From NCBI RefSeq assembly GCF_028561755.1, contig NZ_JAQQTD010000010.1:1-64000 (forward strand): 64,000 nt of DNA, in the 5' to 3' direction. This stretch comes from Altibacter sp. HG106 (lineage in GTDB: Bacteria; Bacteroidota; Bacteroidia; Flavobacteriales; Flavobacteriaceae). Shown here in pieces: positions 1 to 7,095 of this stretch (the stretch's first letter is position 1; each line of letters starts with the position of its first letter). The notes beneath the pieces were generated by a model. It had not been told where the DNA came from and did no database searches. It worked only from the letters and a program-made list of their open reading frames with translations. Position numbers and translations under genes: made by a program.

Positions 1-64
1 TTTTCTTTAAATGATTTTAATAATAATTGAAATATTATTACTCAATTGCTCTTCATAGAGTATT

Positions 65-199
65 GTGTACAACGGTCTCGGCTATGAGTAGTTGCGTGGT
101 TTAGCACTTAACTTTGCAAGTACACACCAAACTGAAAATCCCCAAGGATTTTCAGAAGTAGGCGAGAACAAGCAATTACTTATAGCCATTGTTGGCAAC
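65..199. repeat. Array repeat A (135 bp, attC-like inverted repeat)
   Basis: The outer left arm GTGTACAACGGTCTCGGCTAT pairs imperfectly with the right arm ending TATAGCCATTGTTGGCAAC. Inside is a perfect hairpin, CTGAAAATCC-CCAA-GGATTTTCAG (132-155). The interior, including GTTGCGTGGTTTAGCAC at 91-107, is shared with repeat B. The DUF4287 cassette gene ends 13 bp from its right edge. Confidence 0.75.
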
Positions 200-212
200 T
201 GGCTTTTTTTTA

Positions 213-431
213 TTATGATTTTTTTTCTTTTAGTAAAGCATAAATTGCCATTGCGTGACCGTGTCCGAGTTCAAATTCTTGTTTTAACCAATCTGTTATT
301 TGAGTTGCTTTTACTCCGTCTTTAATCTTACCGTTTTCAGTAAATCCTTTTTTTTCGGCTAGCTCTTTAAAATCAGAGGGTGATTTTCCTGTTTTTGCTT
401 GAATATTATCAAGATATGCTTGAAATGACAT
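213..431 (-). CDS. DUF4287 small protein (cassette gene)
   Basis: A 72-residue protein beginning MSFQAYLDNIQAKTGKS and ending in LGHGHAMAIYALLK matches the DUF4287 family over its whole length; the central GVKATQITDWLK segment is the typical core. The biochemical role of the family is not known to me. The gene is the second in a two-gene cassette, 17 bp after the frameshifted NTF2-like gene, and its stop lies 13 bp from repeat A. It has no signal peptide or membrane segment. Start at 431 is the only ATG that gives the full domain. Confidence 0.8.
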   Translation of the reverse strand: MSFQAYLDNIQAKTGKSPSDFKELAEKKGFTENGKIKDGVKATQITDWLKQEFELGHGHAMAIYALLKEKKS

Positions 432-448
432 TTTGTAATGATTTAAGT

Positions 449-825
449 TTATATTGTAATCACGTATGATGTTATAAATTTTATTTTCACACCTTTTGCT
501 CCTTTAAATTTGTAGAAGTCCGAGAACGCATATTTTTTTCCATTCTGCATTTTCATAATTCCATTTGTTGCTCCTTCTTTTCCGTGGGATAAGATTTGGT
601 CAATTGTCAATTCGGTCGCCTTTTCGGATTTCATTTTTTCCAATTCCTTTCTAAATTTTTCTTTTCCCTCAATTTTTTTGTCGCCAATTATTTCCCAACA
701 ATTTCATCAGTCACACTTTCGATAATAAATTCAACGTTTCCTTTTGCAAATGCAATGTTGAATTCTTTTAGAAATTCCATTTTCGGTGAGTTTCCACAAT
801 TTGGACTTGAAATAATTTTTGTCAT
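449..825 (-). pseudogene. NTF2-like (SnoaL/ketosteroid-isomerase fold) protein, frameshifted
   Basis: Reading from ATG at 825, the frame gives MTKIISSPNCGNSPKMEF and continues to a stop (TAA) at about 688-690. Adding one T near 695-698 restores a frame that reads EIVWEIIGDKKIEGKEKF and runs to the stop at 449, giving about 125 residues with the pattern of small NTF2-like proteins (xVxWxIIGDKxIxGK). The intact C-terminal part alone (64 residues from 643) is what a simple gene finder reports. The gene heads the cassette that also carries the DUF4287 gene and begins 38 bp from repeat B. A sequencing error cannot be excluded. Confidence 0.65.
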
Positions 826-863
826 TTTACAGTATTAGTTTCAGCACGTTTTTTTTTTAGCTT

Positions 864-998
864 GTTGCCAACGTTGTTGTATATGGTTTGTTGCGTGGTT
901 TAGCACTAAATTTAGCAAATAAAAACCGAATAGAAAATCCGCGAGGATTTTCGTAAGTAGGCTAGAACTAGCAATAAATTATATACGGTGTTGGCAAC
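864..998. repeat. Array repeat B (135 bp, attC-like inverted repeat)
   Basis: The left arm begins GTTGCCAACG and the right arm ends GTTGGCAAC, its exact reverse complement over nine bases; flanking TATATGG/ATATAC bases extend the pairing imperfectly. The inner hairpin is GAAAATCC-GCGA-GGATTTTC (933-952). It is the same length as repeat A and aligns with it without large gaps, including the GTTGCGTGGTTTAGCACT block at 890-907. Confidence 0.8.
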
Positions 999-1019
999 AG
1001 TATTTTATTTCATTAATCT

Positions 1020-1340
1020 TTAATCTGTATATGCAATTATATTAAAATCAAGACTATGTTTTTTGCATTTCGGACAATAATTGTTTTTTGTGTTTAATTT
1101 TAAATCAAAATTATCCAAAGTGTAATTGTTCTCATTGTTTCCTTTCAATTCTTTATTTGAATAGAATTTATATTTAGAATTATTTTTCTCAATTTTATAG
1201 TTGATGATTTCAAATTGTCCTGTATTTATATTAATTGCGGGAACTGGACAATTAATTTGAAAATCTAATTTATTGCCACCGTAATTAAATTTTGTTTTAA
1301 AATCACAAAATTTACATTTTGCAGATATAATATTTCCCAT
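1020..1340 (-). CDS. Small zinc-ribbon-like hypothetical protein (cassette gene)
   Basis: The 106-residue protein has a CKFC pair near residues 9-12 and a CPKC pair near residues 93-96, a spacing that suggests a split zinc ribbon joined by a polar, Asn/Lys-rich middle. I do not recognise a family. It is the last gene of the four-gene cassette, 11 bp after the 144-residue gene, and its stop lies 21 bp before repeat B. It has no signal peptide or membrane segment. Base composition is strongly AT-rich, unlike the core genome to the right. Confidence 0.65.
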   Translation of the reverse strand: MGNIISAKCKFCDFKTKFNYGGNKLDFQINCPVPAININTGQFEIINYKIEKNNSKYKFYSNKELKGNNENNYTLDNFDLKLNTKNNYCPKCKKHSLDFNIIAYTD

Positions 1341-1351
1341 TTTAAAAGAAA

Positions 1352-1786
1352 TTATTTATTCCATTCAGGCGGAAATTGCTTGTAAAAAAAATTAAAATAC
1401 ATTTGAAATGTTTCTTTCTTTTTCTTTTCAAATGATTCCCCTAAAACCTGCTCATAATAAGCATCAAGAATAACGATTGATTCAGTTACATAAGTTCCCA
1501 AGTCTGATTGCAACATTCTTTTGTAATGTTTAATATGATTTTCAATTACTTTTTTAAGTTGCTCCATCATAGTCATAACGACGTGTTCGTTACCACCAAA
1601 AGGATTTTCTCCAAACTTATGAGGATTTAAATTTTCCAAATCCGCAGATAGTTCATCACTTAATATAGTTTGCCTAAAACCAGCTTGTAAAAAAGCCATA
1701 TCCAATATTGGTTTTCCAGTTCCAATTTCAGTTTCTAAATTTATTTTGACCTTTCGGTCGTCAATTAATAATTCTTTTTGATACAT
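1352..1786 (-). CDS. Hypothetical protein (cassette gene)
   Basis: A 144-residue soluble protein of unknown family. The N-terminal part (MYQKELLIDDRKVKIN) looks like a beta hairpin, and the C-terminal half is probably helical with many Lys/Glu and aromatic residues, ending FFYKQFPPEWNK. It starts 3 bp after the stop of the 210-residue gene and is followed 11 bp later by the zinc-ribbon-like gene, so the genes are likely co-transcribed and perhaps function together. No secretion signal is visible. Confidence 0.65.
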   Translation of the reverse strand: MYQKELLIDDRKVKINLETEIGTGKPILDMAFLQAGFRQTILSDELSADLENLNPHKFGENPFGGNEHVVMTMMEQLKKVIENHIKHYKRMLQSDLGTYVTESIVILDAYYEQVLGESFEKKKKETFQMYFNFFYKQFPPEWNK

Positions 1787-1789
1787 ATT

Positions 1790-2422
1790 CTATTGTTCCA
1801 TTGTCATTATTGCCATTAATCTTTGAGGTGCTAATCTTTCTAACCATTGATGAGAGTTATTCGTTGGAAAAACTCCAGAAGGTTGTGAACGCAATTTAAA
1901 AGCAGAAATAGGATTTCCATCTAATTCCGTTTGTTGTAGTCTTGATATTGGCGAGAAAAAGTCCAAACCTTCTTTCTCTTTTGTAAATGTTTGCATTGTT
2001 CCGTCAAATGCTTTTACCATTTCAAAATCAATTCCGTTGGATTTGTACAAATCCACATCTTCGTTTCCAACTGCTTGTAAAAGACTATCCATTGAAAAAG
2101 CTCCAATCATTATATCAATTTCTCTTTTAAAGTTGAAAGTTTTGAAGTTTCCAAAATCAACTTGAGATTTTAAACTGCTAAATTCGTTAGGAATTATTAT
2201 TTGGTCATTTTCGACAAGTCCAAGAGTTTTGTACATTAAACCAAATGGAGATTGAAGCATAATCTCAATATTTCGAGTGCTAACATCATTTAGTTTGTTA
2301 CGAATAGGTAAGTCGGTTTCAATTGGTAGAATGTCGGTCTTTGATGTTCTATTTTCCCAAATATCATCAATGTTTGTTTTTGAAAACGCTTCTAAAAAGC
2401 ATTCTTTCATAAAATCATCCAT
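1790..2422 (-). CDS. Hypothetical protein (cassette gene)
   Basis: A 210-residue protein I cannot assign to a family. It begins MDDFMKECFLEAF and has no signal peptide, transmembrane segment or nucleotide-binding motif. It sits between the 112-residue first gene of the cassette (6 bp gap) and the 144-residue gene (3 bp gap), in the same direction. Four tightly packed genes between two array repeats make this a multi-gene cassette, unlike the single-gene cassettes usual in class 1 integrons. Confidence 0.65.
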   Translation of the reverse strand: MDDFMKECFLEAFSKTNIDDIWENRTSKTDILPIETDLPIRNKLNDVSTRNIEIMLQSPFGLMYKTLGLVENDQIIIPNEFSSLKSQVDFGNFKTFNFKREIDIMIGAFSMDSLLQAVGNEDVDLYKSNGIDFEMVKAFDGTMQTFTKEKEGLDFFSPISRLQQTELDGNPISAFKLRSQPSGVFPTNNSHQWLERLAPQRLMAIMTMEQ

Positions 2423-2428
2423 AAGCTT

Positions 2429-2767
2429 TTAAAATGGTAATGTATCGAGATATATATTTTCTTTCGTTTCTCTGACTTCGATTGATAAACGGGAATATTT
2501 ATGAATTTTGTCGTAAAAATTTAAGTAATAATTTCTCTGGTTATCTATTATTTTTTCGTGTTCTATTTTGAAAGTTAGTTGTCCTTCTGAACATTGTTTT
2601 GTACAACTAACCATATATTTTAAAAATCTGTAAAATCTTGTTTTATTTGGCATTCCAGTCAGAACGTTTTTTGACATTAGAAAAGGAATGAATGATTTAG
2701 TGTTATAATTCAAACACGAATTAATCAATTCAGCTTTAATTTTTTCTATGTTGTTAGTTTCGTTCAT
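2429..2767 (-). CDS. Hypothetical protein, first gene of the four-gene cassette
   Basis: The protein is 112 residues when started at 2767 (MNETNNIEKIKAELINS). An upstream in-frame start at 2926 exists, but that extension translates repeat C and is unlikely to be real. The product has no recognisable domain; it is Lys/Asn-rich with a predicted helical N terminus. Its start codon lies only 3 bp from the edge of repeat C, so the repeat must carry or be followed by little more than a ribosome-binding context. Confidence 0.6.
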   Translation of the reverse strand: MNETNNIEKIKAELINSCLNYNTKSFIPFLMSKNVLTGMPNKTRFYRFLKYMVSCTKQCSEGQLTFKIEHEKIIDNQRNYYLNFYDKIHKYSRLSIEVRETKENIYLDTLPF

Positions 2768-2770
2768 ATT

Positions 2771-2904
2771 GTTGCCAACGGTCTTGGCTATTGTTTCGTT
2801 GCGGAAAAATCCGCTGGGATTTTTCCGATGAACAACGAATATACTAAAAAGCGGTGAATTCCGACTTTGGAATTCAGCCGCAATGAACCATAGCCGTTGT
2901 TGCC
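2771..2904. repeat. Array repeat C (attC-like inverted repeat)
   Basis: The left arm GTTGCCAACGGTCTTGGCTAT pairs imperfectly with the right arm CATAGCCGTTGTTGCC. Two nested perfect hairpins lie inside: GGAAAAATCC-GCTG-GGATTTTTCC (2803-2826) and TGAATTCC-GACTTT-GGAATTCA (2855-2876), the latter flanked by GCGG/CCGC. It is nearly identical to repeat D over its whole length and shares only the outer arms and general design with A and B. Confidence 0.8.
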
Positions 2905-3088
2905 TTATGTAGCACGCCCCGAACATTGGGCCGAGACAAGCGATGGTTTTCAGTTACATTCCATTCGGATAAGCCTCTCAGATGGTAAATTCCGATAAGT
3001 TCATAAGGAATTCTTTTCGTTCGTTGTTTAGCGACGGTGACCCAAACGGTTCAGGAAAAAATCAGCCGTAGGCGAATCCGTGCTATTG
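2905..3088. other. Gene-less spacer of the first tandem unit
   Basis: This 184-bp stretch contains no supported reading frame. It matches the spacer at 3222-3410 in patches: GAACATTGGGCC, a GATGGTTTTCAG block, TTCCATTCGGATAAGCC and a final AAATCAGCCG-GGCG-TCCG-GCTATT. With repeat C it forms a 318-bp unit. It could be an empty cassette, a promoter-bearing cassette or a decayed gene; the sequence does not decide. Confidence 0.6.
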
Positions 3089-3221
3089 ATGGCAACGGGT
3101 TTGGCTATGGTTTCGTTGCGGAAAAATCCGCCGGGATTTTTCCGATGAATAACGAATATACTAAAAAGCGGTGAATTCCGTACTCGGAATTCAGCCGCAA
3201 TGAACTATAGCCGTTGTTACC
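3089..3221. repeat. Array repeat D (attC-like inverted repeat)
   Basis: It begins GATGGCAACGGGTTTGGCTAT and ends TATAGCCGTTGTTACC. The same inner hairpins as repeat C are present: GGAAAAATCC-GCCG-GGATTTTTCC (3119-3142) and TGAATTCC-GTACTC-GGAATTCA. Differences from repeat C fall mainly in hairpin loops and at the arm ends, so stem pairing is preserved. Confidence 0.8.
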
Positions 3222-3410
3222 TTTTGTAGCGCGACCAGAACATTGGGCCAGAACCGACGATGGTTTTCAGATTCGTTCCATTCGGATAAGCCTTTAAAAT
3301 CAGTCAGATTCGGAAATTTTCAAAAGGAGAATTCCTTTCCTCGTTAACGAGCGACTGTGATCAAAATTCTGTCAGAAAAAAAATCAGCCGAAGGCGATTC
3401 CGCGCTATTA
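3222..3410. other. Gene-less spacer of the second tandem unit, next to the recombinase
   Basis: A diverged copy of the 2905-3088 spacer. It has no supported reading frame and contains the perfect palindrome CTCGTTAACGAG (3340-3351). With repeat D it forms a 322-bp unit adjoining the recombinase gene. Confidence 0.55.
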
Positions 3411-3428
3411 ATGGTAACTTGTTATATC
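3404..3428. other. Boundary half-site beside the recombinase (candidate attI-like point)
   Basis: GCTATTAATGGTAAC (3404-3418) repeats the junction GCTATTGATGGCAAC (3082-3096) that opens repeat D, but here no full repeat follows. It lies about 35 bp from the recombinase stop codon. A position that carries one arm only, at the recombinase-proximal end of the array, is where an attachment site would be expected. This is inference. Confidence 0.35.
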
Positions 3429-3452
3429 CCCACCAAATATACTGTTATTAAA

Positions 3453-4637
3453 TTAATATCCTCCCGATAACAGAAGGTTTGGGGTGGGGCTATCAACTTC
3501 AGCAATCTGGAGTAACGCCGTATCTAACGGACTTCGTATTCCTTGTAGATCTCGAGTGGCCACATGCGTGTACACCATAGTAGTTTCCGGTTTGCTGTGC
3601 CCTAATAACACTTGTATATAACGTAAATCCACCCCGTCTTCTAATAAATGAGTAGCAAAACTATGTCGCAACGTATGCGGCGTCACCCGTTTTACAATGC
3701 CCGCCGCGCGACAACTTCGGCGCAACAGCTGCCGAACACTCGTATCAGCATAAGGGCCGGCCTGCTGGCCTTCAAAAAAATAATCCTTGGGACAATAACT
3801 CATCAAATAATTACGAAGCAAAGGCAACACGCTTTCCGCCAACGGAACGACCCGGTCTTTACCGCCCTTACTGTTCTCGATAAATAACTGGCGACGCTCC
3901 AGGTCAAAATGACGTAACCGCAACGCGATCAATTCCCCAATCCGAAGGCCCGAAGAATACAATAATGCCAGGGCAGCTCGATGCTTGAGATTTCGAGTCA
4001 CCTGCAATAATCGCAGCATTTCTTGCCGACTCAATACCACGGGAAGTTTTCGCTGTGCTTTCGGGCGCTCTAACGTCTCTGCGTCAATGGCGCATTCCGG
4101 ATAAAAGAACGCGAAATGTTTCAACGCGCTAATTACTTGTCGGTGTGTGCTTATCGAATAGCGCCGTTTTTTCACTCCAAATTCAATAAAGAGCCGCACA
4201 TCCTCACCCGTTAATGAGTCTGCAGCTTTTTGGGCATGCTGAAGGAATTCTTTGACGAATTCCCCATACACCCTAATGGTGTTCTCACTATAGCGTTTGC
4301 CTTCCAAATAATTCAAATAACGTGTCCAAAGTTCTTTTTCTTCAGAAGATAAGGCGGGAAGCCTCGCTTTTTCGTGTTTCGGAGAAATGGTTACCGCATG
4401 GAGTGATGTGTCATTTCTCACCTCGCGATCATCTACGGTAACGCCTAAGTTGTTTAAAGCGGTATTCAGGTTCCGAAGCGAAAGCTGTTCTAAGGGGGCG
4501 TAAAACACCTTTTTGGTGGCACTGTAAGACACTTCAGGAATTCTTTTGATCATTTCCTTCAACGAGTAATCATAAGGAAAATAAAGGCCAATGCATCGCC
4601 GGTTGCGATGTAAGATCGGTCGTAAGGTAACCATCAT
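3453..4637 (-). CDS. Tyrosine recombinase (XerC/D-like) of the cassette array
   Basis: The 394-residue protein has an N-terminal region of about 90 residues of unknown function, a SAM-like core-binding domain (about 95-185) and a catalytic domain (about 196-365). The catalytic set is complete: R232 (GLRIGEL), K260 (KGGKDR), H321 and R324 (HTLRH), H347 (LLGHS) and Y356 (MVYTHV). The C-terminal IRSPLD resembles the end of integron integrases, but only about 60 residues separate K260 from H321, so the extra IntI domain is absent. The gene is transcribed toward the array. It contains one TTCCGAAG octamer (4471-4478) and its base composition is closer to the core genome than to the cassettes. Start is ATG-ATG at 4637. 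Confidence 0.9.
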   Translation of the reverse strand: MMVTLRPILHRNRRCIGLYFPYDYSLKEMIKRIPEVSYSATKKVFYAPLEQLSLRNLNTALNNLGVTVDDREVRNDTSLHAVTISPKHEKARLPALSSEEKELWTRYLNYLEGKRYSENTIRVYGEFVKEFLQHAQKAADSLTGEDVRLFIEFGVKKRRYSISTHRQVISALKHFAFFYPECAIDAETLERPKAQRKLPVVLSRQEMLRLLQVTRNLKHRAALALLYSSGLRIGELIALRLRHFDLERRQLFIENSKGGKDRVVPLAESVLPLLRNYLMSYCPKDYFFEGQQAGPYADTSVRQLLRRSCRAAGIVKRVTPHTLRHSFATHLLEDGVDLRYIQVLLGHSKPETTMVYTHVATRDLQGIRSPLDTALLQIAEVDSPTPNLLLSGGY

Positions 4638-4779
4638 AGCGTTGTAGGTATTTCCGAAAGAAATTCGGTACCGGGGAATTGGAGTTTCTAAGATAGCAAT
4701 TTCCGAAGCAAAAAAGAAGCGTCAGTGGCAATTCATGAAAAGGAAACAATTGATTCTAGGGAATTTCCGAAGCAATACG

Positions 4780-4787
4780 TACCTTTG
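4780..4787 (+). promoter_or_regulatory. -7 promoter element (TACCTTTG) of the cyclophilin-FKBP gene
   Basis: TACCTTTG fits the Bacteroidota -7 consensus TAnnTTTG and lies 22 bp before the ATG at 4810. It rules out the longer in-frame start at 4735, which would be upstream of the transcript. Confidence 0.5.
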
Positions 4788-4809
4788 CACCTCATTTAAA
4801 AAACGACAC

Positions 4810-5742
4810 ATGCAAGACGGAATATACGCGAAGATCACGACCGAAAAAGGGACGATCCTCGCCAAATTAGCGCATCAGGAAACCCCCGGAACAGTAGGTA
4901 ATTTTGTGGCACTGGCCGAAGGAAATTTAGAGAACGATGCCAAGCCGCAAGGCGAACCCTATTACGATGGGATTAAATTTCATAGAGTTATACCCGACTT
5001 TATGATTCAAGGGGGCGACCCGAATGGTACGGGAGCAGGCGGACCTGGATATCAGTTTGATGATGAGTTTCATCCAGAACTAACCCACGACGGACCGGGC
5101 GTATTGTCAATGGCCAATGCTGGACCGGGCACCAATGGGAGTCAGTTTTTCATCACGCACGTAGAAACGCCCTGGTTAGATAATAAACACACCGTCTTCG
5201 GAAAAGTGGTAGAAGGTCAGGATGTAGTAGATGCGGTGGCGCAGGGCGATACCATGCAAAAGGTGGAGATCCTTCGCGAAGGAGAAGAAGCCAAGCAATG
5301 GAATGCCGTGGAGGCGTTTCGTCAATTTAATGGCGCCAAGGCCGAACGTGAGGCAGCTGCAAAAAAAGAGCAGGAGCAGGTATTGGAAGAGTTAGCCGCC
5401 GGTTTTGAAAAGACCGATAGCGGATTGCGCTATAAGATCATTCAAAAAGGAGACGGTGCGAAAGCCGAAAAAGGACAAACCGTAGCCGTTCATTATAAAG
5501 GAATGTTCCCCGATGGAAAAGAGTTCGATAATTCCTTCAAACGAGGCAACCCAATTGAATTTCCAGTAGGAATGGGCAATGTCATCCCAGGTTGGGATGA
5601 GGGAATTCAACTCTTACAGGTGGGCGATAAAGCGCGCTTTGTGATTCCGTCTCAGCTAGCCTACGGAAGCCGTGGCGCAGGCGGAGTGATTCCACCTAAT
5701 GCTACCTTGGTATTCGACGTAGAGTTGGTGAACGTCAAATAA
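4810..5742 (+). CDS. Cyclophilin-FKBP fusion peptidyl-prolyl isomerase
   Basis: The 310-residue protein joins two unrelated prolyl isomerase domains. Residues 3-155 are a cyclophilin ([15 protein letters not shown] at 57-71, [10 protein letters not shown] at 107-116). Residues about 205-310 are an FKBP ([16 protein letters not shown] at 225-240, [15 protein letters not shown] at 292-306). A charged, probably helical linker (about 160-200) connects them. No signal peptide is visible, so it probably assists folding in the cytoplasm. Start 4810 is chosen because the cyclophilin strand begins there and a promoter lies just upstream. A strong terminator follows, so it is monocistronic. Confidence 0.9.
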   Translation: MQDGIYAKITTEKGTILAKLAHQETPGTVGNFVALAEGNLENDAKPQGEPYYDGIKFHRVIPDFMIQGGDPNGTGAGGPGYQFDDEFHPELTHDGPGVLSMANAGPGTNGSQFFITHVETPWLDNKHTVFGKVVEGQDVVDAVAQGDTMQKVEILREGEEAKQWNAVEAFRQFNGAKAEREAAAKKEQEQVLEELAAGFEKTDSGLRYKIIQKGDGAKAEKGQTVAVHYKGMFPDGKEFDNSFKRGNPIEFPVGMGNVIPGWDEGIQLLQVGDKARFVIPSQLAYGSRGAGGVIPPNATLVFDVELVNVK

Positions 5743-5763
5743 GTGCTCCAAAACAAGCATCAG

Positions 5764-5794
5764 ACCCTCTTACCGTTGGTAGGAGGGTTTTTTT
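5764..5794 (+). terminator. Rho-independent terminator
   Basis: ACCCTCTTACC (5764-5774) pairs with GGTAGGAGGGT (5778-5788) across a three-base loop, with one mismatch, followed by seven T. It ends the cyclophilin-FKBP transcript. Confidence 0.85.
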
Positions 5795-5885
5795 ATGCGG
5801 AATAGCTACTTCGGAAGGGGTGGACGGAAGGTTTTTATTATGCTGACTTCGGAAGGATTCGAGGAAAATTGAATATCTTCGAAAT

Positions 5886-6419
5886 ATGGATCTAGCACAG
5901 CAAAAATACCCGATCGGTAAGTTACAATTACCGGAAAAAGTGAGTGAAGCACAGCTTCAGGAAGCGCTACAAACCTTAGAAACCTTTCCGAAGCAATTAC
6001 GAGAATTAACGCATCAGTTAACGGAAGCTCAATTACAGAAGCCGTACCGTGATGGGGAAGGGGTGTGGACCCTCCGGCAATTGATCCATCATATTTCAGA
6101 CAGTCATCATCACGCCTACAACCGTATTCGTTGGACGCTTTCCGAAGAACAACCCACGGCCAAGGTATACGATCAGGATGCTTTTGCCAAAGCCTACGAT
6201 TATTCGCATGCCCCAATTGAATGGTCGCTGCGTCATATCGAAGTGTTGCATCAAAAAATGGTCTATATTTTCAGAAATCTTTCCGAAGCCCAATGGCAAC
6301 GTACCTACATTCACCCTGAAAATAATAAGATTTGGACCTTAGAAGAGGTGGCCTTGCAGTATGCCTGGCATAGCAAGCATCATTTTGCGCATCTTCAAAA
6401 CGGAATAGCGCGCGCCTAA
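5886..6419 (+). CDS. DinB/YfiT-family protein (putative bacillithiol S-transferase)
   Basis: The 177-residue four-helix DinB-fold protein carries the histidines that bind a divalent metal in the YfiT branch: H in RQLIHHISDSHHHAY (about residues 62-77) and the C-terminal YAWHSKHHFAH (about 160-170). YfiT-type proteins are thought to transfer bacillithiol to electrophiles, and many Flavobacteriia make bacillithiol; substrate here is unknown. It is cytoplasmic. It converges with the redoxin gene and the two overlap by 4 bp at their stops. Two copies of the genomic octamer lie in its upstream region and three within the gene. Confidence 0.8.
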   Translation: MDLAQQKYPIGKLQLPEKVSEAQLQEALQTLETFPKQLRELTHQLTEAQLQKPYRDGEGVWTLRQLIHHISDSHHHAYNRIRWTLSEEQPTAKVYDQDAFAKAYDYSHAPIEWSLRHIEVLHQKMVYIFRNLSEAQWQRTYIHPENNKIWTLEEVALQYAWHSKHHFAHLQNGIARA

Positions 6420-6973
6420 TCTTTCCATTTAATATTACACCCCATACTGGGCTTTTGATCTTCGCGCTGCGGATTGTTATTAAGAACATTGTCTAGGGCT
6501 TCACGCAAATCCCGACCGTTTACGGGAATGCCGTTTCCGGGGCGAGAGTTGTCTAATTGGCCGCGGTAGATCAATTTTAGGTCACTGTCAAACAAAAAGA
6601 TATCGGGAGTACAAGCTGCTTGATAGGCTTTGGCAACTTCTTGGGTTTCGTCGTACAGGTAGGGGAAGGGGTAATTCTCTTTGCGAGCCGTTTCCCACAT
6701 TTTCTGCGGATTGTCTTGTGGGTAGGCTTCTGCATCATTACTGCTAATGGCAACAAAGCCAAATCCCGTCACCCTATAATCGTTACAAACCCTTACCAAT
6801 TCAGCATTCACATGTTTTACATACGGACAGTGGTTGCATAGAAAAAACACAACCGTCCCCTTTTCTCCTTGAATTTGTTGTAAGCTCACCGGTTTGGAAG
6901 TAACCGTATCAAGCAGGGTAAAATCGGGTGCTTTGGTGCCAAGAGGCAGCATGGTAGAGGGAGTAAGTGCCAT
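6416..6973 (-). CDS. Thioredoxin-fold redoxin (AhpC/TSA type) with CNHCPYV motif
   Basis: The 185-residue protein starts with GTKAPDFTLLDT, typical of peroxiredoxin-like redoxins, and has the active-site sequence FFLCNHCPYVKH (about residues 50-61), where a CxxC replaces the single peroxidatic cysteine. The remainder (FGFVAISSNDAEAYP, DIFLFDSDLKLIYRGQLD) follows the thioredoxin fold. This group is common in marine bacteria; its substrate is unknown. No signal peptide is evident, so it is probably cytoplasmic. It converges on the DinB gene with a 4-bp overlap. An alternative start is the second methionine at 6952. Confidence 0.85.
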   Translation of the reverse strand: MALTPSTMLPLGTKAPDFTLLDTVTSKPVSLQQIQGEKGTVVFFLCNHCPYVKHVNAELVRVCNDYRVTGFGFVAISSNDAEAYPQDNPQKMWETARKENYPFPYLYDETQEVAKAYQAACTPDIFLFDSDLKLIYRGQLDNSRPGNGIPVNGRDLREALDNVLNNNPQREDQKPSMGCNIKWKD

Positions 6974-7095
6974 CGCCTTAATTTTTAATAAAATTAGTGT
7001 GTTTGGGTCGAGAAACGTTACAATTACTAAAGAATTTATAAATTCTTGGAAGACTGTCTAAGAACGGGTATCTTTAAGGAAAGCCAACAAAAAAC

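Larger units (their letters stand above)
1..3452 (-). mobile_element. Integron-like gene-cassette array, open to the left
   Basis: An AT-rich stretch holds six small minus-strand genes in blocks separated by four related imperfect inverted repeats of 133-135 bp (65-199, 864-998, 2771-2904, 3089-3221). In the minus-strand reading direction a gene block starts 4-38 bp after one repeat and ends 14-21 bp before the next, as gene cassettes do in integrons. The tyrosine recombinase gene at 3453-4637 lies at one end and is transcribed toward the array. The sequence 1-64 holds no gene I can support and would be the start of the next cassette. That the array is mobilised by the recombinase is inference. 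Confidence 0.6.

Noticed and set aside
92-838. Plus-strand frames at 92-325 and 596-838
   Set aside because: They overlap the repeat A and the minus-strand DUF4287 and NTF2-like genes and have no protein-like features.
2768-2926. In-frame N-terminal extension of the first cassette gene
   Set aside because: It translates repeat C, which recurs as repeat D without any gene; the ATG at 2767 is next to the repeat edge as for other cassettes.
65-3221. CRISPR array
   Set aside because: Repeats are about 135 bp, internally palindromic and separated by genes of variable length; there are no short regular spacers or cas genes.
65-3221. Canonical attC sites
   Set aside because: I could not fit RYYYAAC/GTTRRRY cores to the arms, and the recombinase lacks the IntI insertion, so I call them attC-like only.
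65-3452. Insertion-sequence transposon with the repeats as terminal inverted repeats
   Set aside because: No transposase other than the tyrosine recombinase is present, and each repeat is itself a complete hairpin rather than one end of an element.
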